From contig NC_045142.1 in NCBI RefSeq assembly GCF_008831285.2, positions 2,733,001 through 2,797,000 on the forward strand: DNA of 64,000 nt, read 5' to 3'. The position numbers were made by a program, and so were the translations under genes. The notes beneath the pieces were generated by a model, which saw nothing but the letters and a program-made list of their open reading frames with translations, searched no databases and was not told the DNA's origin. The stretch is from Nymphaea colorata. Lineage: Eukaryota; Streptophyta; Magnoliopsida; Nymphaeales; Nymphaeaceae. Positions 52,301-62,439 of the stretch are shown here, one piece after another (positions within the stretch are counted from its first letter, which is position 1; each line of letters starts with the position of its first letter).

Positions 52301-53587
52301 CCTAAAGTAGATATCCTCATAAGTAGGGAAATGAAACTTCAGAAACAAACCTATGTTCCCTGGACGCATTGGACGTGAACATTGGTTCATCATCTTCATC
52401 ATCATCGGTATGATTGAGACATGAAGTCCAAACATATTTACACGTTAAAATAGACAAATTGTGCATCTGTGGCCTATGCATACTTTTTCCTCTTTAACAA
52501 CAAACCTGTAAGGAGGAGCAGAGGATCAAGCATACCGCTGTTGCAACTTGCAACCTAAACACACTCCCTCAAGTCAACACTTATACCAAAAAAAAATGGT
52601 TTGTCCCAAATGTTCAACTTAGGAATGTGCAATAGGAATAAAAATGCAAAGTAGAATGACATTTGACAAGGAGAGAAAGCGGGGAGAAAAGAAAGAGAAG
52701 ATATTTTAATAGACGCTTATGCCGTTACACGATCCCCAAAATTTTACACGTCAAAGCCCACTATCTAGAACAGCAAATAGCACCAAAGTAATCAGTCAAG
52801 TTCCAAGAATGAAGCATTCCCACACCCCCTCATCTAGGTGCACCCTCCAATTCTTCTCGTCCTAAGCAGATAGCACCAACATAACAGATCAAGTTTCATG
52901 AATCAAGCCTCCCCGCTCAACTATTATGCACCGTCTAATTCTTCTCGTCCTATTGCCATTTTTTTCAGCTTATCAATTAACCCTAGGCCATGTTCCTACT
53001 CAGGAGTAGACAGGACACTTGCGAAAGAAAAAAAAATAAACTCCAATTCCAGATAAAGCTCTTTTTTAGAGTAAAACATAATGAGAACCGCAATTCACGA
53101 GGAAAAAAGAGACTAACCATCCTTGTAGAAAACTCCCCACGCCTTACCATGCCTACCATCCTGCCAAAACGAAACAAAGTAAGATAAGTAACGACAAAGA
53201 GAAGAAGAGTTATCACAAACATTAAACTCCGCATACGCAATGGACAAAACAAACAAGCAAGAAATCAACTACCCTGCTTTGAAGGGAAGAGGAGAAGTAG
53301 ATCACCTTGTAAAGATTGATCTTGGTGATCTTATAATAGACACCGTCCCAGTGACCCTTGGCCAAGTGATAACCCAAGCCCCAATTTGGGAGGAACTGAG
53401 CGACTTCGAAGAGGTTCTTCTTCTTCCTCCTCTTCCGCTTCTTTGTCGCCTGCTGCGACGCTGACGCTGCGGACGAAGAAGCCGACGCCTCAGCACTGTA
53501 GCTCCGGACAAGGTTCGCGAATGAGAGCCGGAGGTTGCCTCCGATTTCGGTGGCCGATCTGCGGAAGAATGATGCCACTCCCTGCAT
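46341..53587 (-). CDS. MRPS34: Mitochondrial small-subunit ribosomal protein mS34
   Basis: Exons (- strand): 53587-53306, 53160-53118, 46474-46341, giving 152 aa. The junctions (phase 0, then phase 1) close exactly. The conserved mS34 core is clear: NLFEVAQFLPNWGLGYHLAK at ~57-76, then GHWDGVYYKITKINLYK, DGRHGKAWGVFYKDG across exon 2, and PKKISGVHKRCWRYIPD in exon 3. The first ~45 residues are Arg/Ser/Ala-rich and acid-poor, fitting a mitochondrial presequence, followed by a Lys/Arg run (KKRKRRKKK). mS34 is a structural protein of the mitoribosomal small subunit. The start is the first ATG of the exon (53587). Most striking is intron 2: 6643 bp, filled with transposon remnants, so the last exon is easily missed. 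Confidence 0.93.
48008..49560 (-). mobile_element. Degenerate, internally deleted Ty3/gypsy LTR retrotransposon
   Basis: Two direct repeats flank a decayed integrase. The left copy starts CCAGCTGCCTCTT at 48008, the right CCAGCTACCTCTT at 49228. Both continue with AGGGTTATT(T/C)CACCAA, GTGAATACA and TGACTTACTTTTAACC, and stay similar to about 48.33 and 49.55 kb. The integrase reads on the - strand, so the right repeat is the 5' LTR. gag, protease, reverse transcriptase and RNase H are gone. It lies wholly in mS34 intron 2. Confidence 0.8.
48420..49225 (-). pseudogene. Ty3/gypsy integrase remnant
   Basis: Fragments in shifting frames follow the gypsy integrase order: a VVVD core segment near 49.20 kb, FKLQGTTLY...GYYPQTDGQMEVIN near 48.93-49.00 kb (the conserved YHPQTDGQTE block), then MKQQYDKRRR near 48.64 kb, matching the C-terminal region. 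Several stops and frameshifts interrupt it, so it is not functional. Confidence 0.85.
49842..50331 (+). mobile_element. Palindromic-ended element, copy 1
   Basis: The left end GAGCCGAATTGAGCCAG and the right end (read inverted) GAGCCGAACAAGTCGAG share GAGCCGAA. Both arms are full of GAGCTCGAG-type words, leaving an ~490 bp unit that can fold on itself. The middle has a tRNA-like GACTTGAACTAGG (inverse CTAGTTCAAGTC). A reversed relative is at 50878-51334. Confidence 0.6.
50878..51334 (-). mobile_element. Palindromic-ended element, copy 2 (inverted)
   Basis: The inverse complement matches copy 1 through the left arm: GAGCCGAGTTCGAG, then GAGTGCCTTAGCCACAACTTG (in copy 1 GAGTGCCTTAGGCCATAGCTC), then the TAGTAGCC-like junction and the GAACTCAGAACCTAATG core. 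It lies about 550 bp from copy 1 in opposite orientation. Confidence 0.6.
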
Positions 53588-55660
53588 TGATTGCTCCAAA
53601 GGAGGAAGACGACGACGATCGGGTGAAAACTCCAGGCAGTCGGAGAAGAAACGAAGAGGGAAGCGCGGTAGCCCTAGGGAATTTTAAAAAGCGTGAGCGA
53701 TGAGTTACTCCAGATAGTACCAAAACATCAAGACACCCCTCTTATCTCTCCACGTATACGAAACATCCCTCCCAGCAGAAGTTCGGATATAGATGGATCC
53801 AAAATGGAACCAAATGAATCCATATCAGAAAATGAGAAATTCACTGGCAGAACAAACAGCAGATTTCACAAATATAGATTTGAAATTCTCTTTACACTGT
53901 CAAAAACCATAGATCCAAAGGGAGGAAGGACTATTGATGGCGAAAAATCTCAAAGAATTTTGCTGCAAAAATACCCAGAGCATAAGTGTGCAGAATGCGG
54001 AAAGGGTAAAGAATTGTGCGAAGTAAATCTTTAGATAATAATTCCAGTCAATACTTCAATCACTACCATTACCATGGAAAGCAGAACGAATAAAAGCAGA
54101 TCGCACTAAAGAAAAGAAGACATCTCAACCACACATCTAAATGCTAACTAGTCAAACCTGAGCCGCATATCTCTGCCTCAAAGGTCTATATATTGAAAGC
54201 AGTAGGAAGTAGGCTTTCTATCTTCTCCTTCATCTTTTCCTTATGTTCTCTAGATCTTGAGTTCTCCAAATCCACGGTTTTAAGATCCCTATGGAATCAT
54301 GTAAAAAGTTCAAATTAAAAGTATGTTTGTCATTAACCATACTGACGCATGAAATTTTGTGCAACACTATGGCACATATAACTAAGCTCACCAATCCAGG
54401 GCAGCCCTACTTTCTGCATACTTTCTGCATTCAATTGAACTGCAAAGCTATGGATCTAGAATCTATTGTTTGTTTCAGTGTACTTCACAGTACTACTAAT
54501 CTCAAATCATATTGGATCTTATAAGTGAAAACTTCTTTCACTTTTCCATGCTATTAATGAAACATTGTAAAACATTTACACAAGAGGTTTCCTATGATTC
54601 AATTGTGTCTTTTGCTATAATATACATATGTACCTTTATAATACATCCCTTTGACATAAAAATTCATCCCTTTTTGAGAAACCTGCAATTCCATCTTCAA
54701 TTAAGTTGCATGAAACACACATGTTGGTTCAAGTTAAGAAAATACATATATACACACAAGCATTGGAAAATACAACACAATAAGGAATTGTTATACATCA
54801 TGCACACATTCAGAAGCAGCCTAGATGGAACTATGATTTTTTCATGAACCAACACAAATTATGGTTTCAAAATTTTGACAAGAACAGAAATGCATATAGG
54901 AATGGAGACATACAACCAACAATGCTATAATTTAGAACATAATTTATTTGAAAGCTTGGAGAATCTATCTTGCATGGTTTTATAAAATTTGTTACCTAAA
55001 AAAATTAAACCACACACCTCCAAGAATGTCATGGATCGGATTCAAATCGGACATCTGACTCTGAAGTTCCTAAAGAAGGTTGGACATGGGGAAAAAATTT
55101 AACATCTAAGAAATCAAATCTATTTTGGACCTGACAAATTACATCTGACAATATTCAAGTTCAAATTCAGTTTTAAATAAACGTCTAATTGGATTTGAAT
55201 CCCCGTTTGATTTTAAATAAAAATCTTGTATTCGATACGTATTCCATTTTATAAGCTGGTTCTTAACATATTATAACGCGGTGCCATCGTCTCAAAAGTC
55301 CGATTCAGATTAAATGTGAAAATAAAAGTCAAATTCCGATTGCGATCGGTTTTAATTGCAAATTTTTTAAAAAACAAACACAGATCCTAATAGAGTATAA
55401 ACTCTTTTAATCTTATTTGTGTTCAAATCCAAATTCAAATCTGAATATGCAAACATCCAATAAATCGGACATGCATGGTAAATGGCAACGAAGTCCAATC
55501 GGTCAAGATTCATAGACATCTCACACACACACACACACACACACACAAAATAATAAGAATCAAGTAGAGGTCGTTGTTCAACAAATAAACCATATAGATG
55601 TAGTTCAATTAAATGGATACAACTACTTGTGTCAAACGGTGTAATGCAATCAGGCCGCAA
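53588..55660. other. Upstream region of mS34; no further gene seen
   Basis: Holds the presumed mS34 promoter (- strand, just above 53587) and AT-rich sequence. Near 55.02-55.45 kb is a decayed repeat rich in TTCAAATTC and TTTTAAATAAA words, resembling 11.53-11.90 and 36.75-37.15 kb. A (CA)n tract lies at 55522-55546. Open frames at 53693-54034 and 54512-54847 resemble no family. Confidence 0.5.
55522..55546. repeat. (CA)n microsatellite
   Basis: A CA tract of about 25 bp just upstream of the 166 bp array. Confidence 0.9.
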
Positions 55661-56973
55661 GGCAGTTCACGTCGGAGGGGTTCAAGGTTCAAATCCTATG
55701 GTTGTCAGGCCGCAAAAAGTGGCAACACGACATTCAAGTTAAATGGTATATGTTATGTCCAACTAAACAATGAAGCAAGTCGAAACCTTAGAGGTAGACT
55801 TCCATACTCACAAGGATTAAGAGAATATAATTTCATGTCCAAAGGGTTCAAGGTTCAAATCCTGTGGTCGTTGGGCCGCAAAAGGTAGCAACATGACATT
55901 AAAGTTGAATGGTGTATGTTATGTCCAACTAAACAACGAAGCAAGTCGAAACCTTGGAGGTAGACTTTCATATAGACACGGATCAAGAGAATATAATTTC
56001 ACGTCCAAAGAGTTCAAGGTTCAAATCCTATGACCGTTGGGCTGCAAAAGGTGGCAACACAACATTCAAGTTAAATGGTGTATGTTATGTCCAACTAAAC
56101 AATAAAGCAAGTCGAAACCTTGGAGGTAGACTTCTATACAAACACAGATCAAGAGAATATAATTTCGCGTTCAAAGAGTTCAAGGTTCAAATCCTTTGGC
56201 CGTTAGGCTGCAAAAGGTGGCAACATGACATTTAAGTTGAATGGTATATGTTATGTCCAACTAAACAACGAAGCAAGTCAAAACCTTGGATGTAGACTTC
56301 CATACAAACACGGATCAAGAAAATATAATTTCACATCCAAAGGGTTCAAGGTTCAAATCCTATGGCCGTTGGACCGCAAAAGGTGGCAATACAACATTAA
56401 AGTTGAATGGTGTATGTTATGTCCAACTAAACAACGAAGCAAGTCGACACCTTGGAGGTAGACTTCCATACAAATACGGAACAAGAGAATATAATTTCAC
56501 ATCCAAAGGTTTCAAGGTTCAAATCCTATGGTCGTTGGGCCGCAAAAGGTGGCAACACGAAATTCAAGTTGAATGGCATATGTTATGTCCAACTAAACAA
56601 TGAAGCAAGTCGAAACCTTGGAGGTAGACTTCCATACAAACACGGATCAAGAGAATATAATTTCACATCCAAAGGATTCAAGGTTCAAATCCTATGGCCG
56701 TTGGGCCGCAAAAGGTGGCAACACAATGTTCAAGTTGAATGGTGTATATTATGTCCAACTAAACAATGAAGTAAGTCAAAACCTTGGAGGTAGACTTCCA
56801 TACAAACACAGATCAAGGGAATATAATTTCGAGTCGAAAGGGTTCAAAGTTTAAATTCTACAATCGTTGAGCCGCAAAAGGTGGCAACACAACATTCAAG
56901 TTGATATACCTGTTTCGTTAAAACCTTGGAGGCAGACTTCCAGACAAACACGGATCAACAGAATATAATTTCA
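55661..56973 (+). repeat. Tandem array, 166 bp period, about 8 copies
   Basis: The landmark GGTTCAAATCC falls at 55686, 55852, 56018, 56184, 56350, 56516 and 56682, and in decayed form at 56848. The step is exactly 166 bp every time. Each unit also holds GGCCGCAAAAGGTGGCAAC, AATGGTGTATGTTATGTCC, CTTGGAGGTAGACTTCC and GAGAATATAATTTC. Copies differ by scattered substitutions and hardly any indels until the last unit, which has an internal deletion. Since 166 = 3x55+1, overlapping frames of up to 105 codons run through neighbouring units; I see no sign of a real protein. The landmark matches a tRNA/SINE B box at nearly all positions. The period is nucleosome-sized, as in plant satellites. Confidence 0.95.
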
Positions 56974-58902
56974 ATTAAAGAAGTTTGCTTTCTTTTTAGT
57001 TGCACCAAGTTCAACCAAAATCCGATTTCCAATGCATTTCAGAACAGCGAACCCGAATGCTTCGCAAGCCTTGCATTTTGCGATAACAAGCAACCGAGTG
57101 AGTACACGCTTTGAGGCGAGAGCTGTTCATTAAATTTTCCCTCCTCCAACTGCCTGCAACTCTGGTTTGAATCTTGGAAGAAGAGTGATGGAATTCATGG
57201 CGGGCATCGATCAAGGACATTGGGAGGCGCCCGGTTTGGCTTCACGGGTGAAGTCAGGTGCCGTTCTTTAGAAATAATGGCGAACCCCATCAATTTCTGG
57301 TGTTGCAGAAGAAGCCAGTGCCTTGGAAAGGCCATCTCCTGAAACCCAATGCGTTGTGCCGGACCATTATTGCGTCAGGTCGCCGTGGTCAGAGACATAC
57401 TTCAATTTCAATCTATTCACGACGTGTTTGAATCGCCTGAGTCCGAGATTTCAGTGATCTTGGACAGAGATTTTTTTTGGGTCTAAACGTTTGAAGATAT
57501 CTGCAGTTTCAGATCCTTTTTTGGGTCTAAATGTATGAAGATATCTTTACTTTCAAGATGCAAATGCCCAACAGAGAGGGAGGGAGAGTTTTAACTCTAA
57601 TGCATTTAATGGTAACAAAAATTATCAAAGATCTTCAAAAGCTTATAAAAAGAATCATAACATGATTGATCATCCTTGTTCATATTATTTCTTGGATTGG
57701 AACCGAATCTACAAGCAATAAGTTGATATTTTAATATGTTTCTTTGATATTTTAGGACTTTATTGTTGTCAGAATATTTTTTTTTAATATTTTTCATTTA
57801 TTTATTTTCAAACAATTAATTTTTATTATTATTTGAACGATTTGGATTCACAAAATCGGCAGCCTCAACGGTTCGTCTCCTAAATGGATTCAAACAAACA
57901 CCGGTCCAAAATAAACTCAATATAAAAAAAATATGGACCACATACATACATGCATGTATCTATTTAGATGACCTCAAATCACAAAACTTGGTTTTATTCT
58001 TAACCAAGTTTTCCTAAAGAAGCTTTACCGATCAAATCAAGTTTTTAACGCCATTTTAGCGCCTTCCGAAATGCACAATAGTGTTGGTTGGACCTTGAGC
58101 TTAGTCAGTTCCCAAATAATCGCATTTAACTTTATATTCAAATCCATGTCTAATTAGTTCGGACCCATAAGCTTAACAAATCCGTAGAACTTTTAACCTA
58201 AAAGTCGTTTGGCAGTCGGAACACTCATTGTATCATGAATAAGATTGGTTTAATTTCTAAGAAAACACCGGCCAAAGCGGATCGGATTGGACGGAAACTT
58301 CATCCTTTTAATCTATTGGCCGGATATAGACCGCCGGCGCAAATTTTCGGCCGGCGATACAAGACGGAAATGGACATTTACAACACTGAGACGAGTACAT
58401 AATCCTGAGGAGGAAAGTAGATGGAGTGGTCCATCTAAACCATTAATGGCGTCTCGCTGTGTGAGATCTGAACATGGTCCCGATTTGGAATAACGCCATG
58501 CAGCACTTACAACGACCATTCCCGGTCCCCTCAGTGCAAGAGACCCGAGATTATGGTAGTACCTCTTCTGCGTCACGTGAATCGCCACCATGATCTCCAT
58601 AACTCTCTCACACACACACAATGCTTGTGTACGTGCATGCACACAAATTTTATCAATCTTTATCAAAATAATATGTCATTTATGTTTGAAAAAATAACAA
58701 AATTTCTTAATTCCAGTATCTTTTACCAAATGTTGTCAAAGTCGTTTTCCTAACCGAATTGGTTCTGCGAATCAACCAATTCAGGAATTCAACTGAATAA
58801 AAAAAGTTACATTTTAGATGTACAACACACACATATATATATATATAATTCAATAACAAATTTCAATTTCATGGTTTCTTGAGATTAGACCTTAATAACA
58901 AG

Positions 58903-59095
58903 GGCGGAGCCAGAAATTTTGCATGAAGCGGTTCATATTAAAGTTCTTAATTTTGACTGGGGTTGAAATATCATTTTTCAAAAGTTTTTATATAAACCAA
59001 CTGAAAGTTTTTAAATTTTACATGTAAATTTTCTTTTAAAAAAATTGAGGTCGAGGCAGGGCCCATGTGAGTCCTACCTTAGCTCTACTCCTGCC
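58903..59095 (+). repeat. Degenerate dispersed element
   Basis: Starts GGCGGAGCCAGAAATTTT, has an AT-rich middle and ends GGGCCCATG...TTAGCTCTACTCCTGCCC. The starting word recurs inverted near 50.53 kb (AAAATTTTCTGGCTCCGCC). The whole is akin to 6006-6230. Confidence 0.5.
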
Positions 59096-59756
59096 CAACA
59101 CCTCAAGGTAGTGGGATTTTTTAGGTTCTTTTATGGGTGGTAGGTTATATCATCATACTCATCCGACTAGGTCCACCATACTGCAACTAGATACGACCCA
59201 AACTGGCTACATCTAAGCCATACCTTGCCCTATCACATAGACAGGCCAATCCGATGCAACTAAATTTTTAAACGATACGAACCGATACACACCCATATTA
59301 ATAAGACCTCAATTGACAAGGTGATTGGGTCCACACCGCATTCAGCGCCGCTACAAGTGTGGCTAAGTGGCATTGCCCTAGCAAGACTTTTACTTAGTAA
59401 TGAATGGAAACGGAAGTCGGAAGAACGTGTTGAACAAATGGGTCAGATGCAGCAACGAGTAAGCCAAGCTCGTGGTCTTCGGGCCATTAACTTGCTTGGT
59501 TTTTCAAGGCGTAACATGCTCACGTTCCTAAAGAGATTGAGCTGAATTGGCTCAAACTTAAAATCTCTCGTCTCGTTTTTCAATATGGCATTCAATTTTC
59601 ATTTTTATATTATTTTGAGTTCAAGCTTACCTTTCAAGTCGGTATCATGATTTATGAATTTGATACGTAGCAGAGCTACATATATGCTGGCCTGGACAAC
59701 AACCCATACCAAGTAAATTTTAATTTATTTTAACATAGAATTTTTACCATTGTTTG

Positions 59757-59757
<1 letters not shown>

Positions 59758-59819
<62 letters not shown>
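59758..59819. repeat. (TA)n microsatellite
   Basis: Alternating TA for about 62 bp. Confidence 0.95.
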
Positions 59820-59823
<4 letters not shown>

Positions 59824-60473
59824 TGCCTTATAAAGAATGAAAATTTTTACAACAGTGTTCCTTACCTACAATTTTTTGATTCCACCAACATAGTTTAAAA
59901 TTTAAAAGGTGTGACAAATATTCAAACTAGTTTTTGCTATTTATTTAGACATGTTTTGACCATACAATCTACATCCGCTATTGGCAAGATATTACAAGAG
60001 GCAGTTAATGTTCAGACAAATAACAACCACTGTTCAACTTTTAGTAGTTAACAAATAAGCGTGCACCTGTTGAAAGGGATTTTCAATGAGCTGTCACTTA
60101 TAAGAAATATTAAATTTTAATATAAAGTTTACAAAAAATACAGCCTTACTCTTTCCTAGGCCAATAAAAGCTATTTATACCCTTAAAACTTTTTTTGTTG
60201 CTACTTTATATAAAAAAATTTAGAACGCATCTAAATTACAACTTGAGAATATCATTTTTGTTAAAACCTGGTTTTGTAAAGACATCATTTTAATGAGGTT
60301 TTTGAAAAAATCGTTTATATGTAATCCGTGAACATGACAAAACCAAGTTTTCAGTGAATAACCTGAATGGGGTAATATTTTTTCACCCTTTTGCGAAAAT
60401 AGTATTTATATATACCTATGTATATATATATATAATATAAATAGTGTGAAATATTTGTGGTTAAAAGATTTTA

Positions 60474-60520
60474 AGATATATATATATATATATTATATTA
60501 TATTATATTATATTATATTA
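60474..60520. repeat. (TA)n followed by (TATTA)6
   Basis: A TA tract turns into six perfect TATTA pentamers. Confidence 0.9.
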
Positions 60521-62389
60521 TGGAGCTGTTAAGGCCCTTAAAGAAAAAGAGGGAAGGAAAAGGCAGGCCTTTGTCGAGCACTTCAAGCCAGACGTGGACG
60601 ACTCGTGGGAAGACAAGAATACTTTTCATTTATTTTTCCCACTTTTGCATGTGAGATTACCAATTTGGGACCCCATCCAATGCCTTATCAAGGTATTTAC
60701 AGGGGTAATTCCGTACTTTTGTTTCTGCACATGTCCCCAGAGTGGCAAGTTTATCCTTGGAGACCTTTTTTTCTGAAAAATCTTTCCAGCAAACAAAAGC
60801 TTTTCGCTATCATTCAAAATTTGACCTTAAGTTGTCTCATGATGGAGAGGAGGAGAGAAACCCACTCCATTCAGGCCCACACTTTCCGAATATTCAAGTT
60901 CACGGCTGGATTTTAGCCCAAATCCCATGTTCAAACCCATTGCTTTTCAGAAAATCTCAAATTACCAGTCGTGGGTTGGAGAGAGCATACATGATTTTTT
61001 TTTTCTTTACACTAATTTATTTAATAAAGCCGACTCGAATCCGTAGAGGATTCAAGAGGCCCATGCGTCCATATTTAACTATTTTTTACTATTTTATCAT
61101 TTTAAAACCTTTTCTAATATTCATTTGCTTAAAAGAACCGGTTCACAACCTGTTCACCTGAATTAGTGAATCGGGCAGCACTTTCTCAAACCGGACTTTT
61201 ATAATATTGATTTTATTTAGAAACCAATTAAAATAATATTTTTTAGGTGACTGAAGTTTACATCTAAATTTTAAAAAATTTTATTTATTGTATATAAAAA
61301 ATTTGAAAAATGGTATTTCGGCTTGAGAAACTTTAATTCGACTGCTCCCATGAAAAATTTCTACCTCTACCGCGGACCATGACCAACAACCACATACAAA
61401 AAATCATACCCTAATCTTTGTTCTTATCAGCTACCCATGGCGCTTACATTGGAAAAATGACGACTCCATTCTTACCATAAGGTTTCTACTGTGGAACATT
61501 GTCTATGGCCGTGTTTGGAAGCATTTGGAATTTTGTTCCCACATGCTCTTCTTCTATCCAGGAGAAAAGGTCCTTTGTGCTTTTTTGCCACTTCAAGTCA
61601 ATACCATTGACTCGAGAATTTCTTGTTTTTCGCCATTGTCATTTTTATTCCACAACAAAAGAACACGGGGAGCAGAGAGGGCGCCCTTAACTAAAAATTC
61701 CTGTCCCAACTTTTTCTAGAATATGGATTTCTTGTCTCAGGATTTGTCCTAAAACCACTTTTTTTGGTTGATGGATTGTTGTTGGTTTCTTTTTTTAGGG
61801 CTGTTAGTAGGAAACATGTGACGTTATTAGGTTACAAAGAAGTCTTACCTGCCCTTGGAAACACTTTCTCACCTAAAAAAGGCTGACACTTTTCCTTTGG
61901 TTAGGTGGGAAAGGATTTCCACGCTTAAATACGCAGTACTATATAGAACTAGTCTAACTACCCATTTGTTTTGATCATTATTTTCTTCTCTTACTATTCT
62001 TAACAGCAGTCATAATATCAAGAACAGTGTTTGTGCAGCTTGGGATTTTTGTTTTCTTGCAGCCAATAGTATGTAGGTTGGGTGATTATGTATAATAAAA
62101 GATTCAAATGAAAATGTAACAAAGTATCTATTTTATTTCAAAGGCCTACTTTTCACCAAATCTGGTGGTATACACAAATTTAACGAGTAAATGTTCAGAT
62201 TTATAAGATTTAAAGAAGAAGCTCATATATGATGTGTATATCGTATTTTGTAAGAGTTCAGATACCAATTATGCCGCTTTCTTGTGTCATGAAATATAAG
62301 TTATGTATCTAAAAATCACATTCTTTATTACTTATTTTTCTTAAAATTTTCAAGAGAACTGTACGGTTGGTTTACACATATACATATAT

Positions 62390-62392
<3 letters not shown>

Positions 62393-62437
<45 letters not shown>
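62393..62437. repeat. (GA)n microsatellite
   Basis: An uninterrupted GA tract of about 45 bp. Confidence 0.95.

Positions 62438-62439
<2 letters not shown>

Larger units (their letters stand above)
46475..53117 (-). other. Giant intron 2 of mS34, with nested transposon remnants
   Basis: The donor is GATG/GTTAGT at 53118/53117 and the acceptor TTGGCAG/GTTTACC at 46475/46474. It contains a degenerate Ty3/gypsy element (48.0-49.56 kb), two opposed palindromic elements (49842-50331 and 50878-51334), a more diverged related stretch (51.36-51.65 kb) and a short direct repeat of CCAATTCTTCTCGTCCTA-like text (52.84-52.95 kb). I see no other gene in it. Confidence 0.85.

Noticed and set aside
52360-52440. 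An acidic open frame (TDDDEDDEPMFTSN) on the - strand, considered as exon 3 of mS34
   Set aside because: The true exon 3 with the conserved ISGVHKRCW motif was found at 46341-46474 and its phase fits exactly. The acidic stretch is intronic.
53693-54034. A + strand frame with a CAECGKG motif
   Set aside because: One short cysteine pair in an otherwise unconserved frame, lying over the mS34 promoter; insufficient support.
55661-56973. A CRISPR-like array
   Set aside because: The whole 166 bp unit is repeated; there are no short repeats with unique spacers, and the DNA is plant nuclear.
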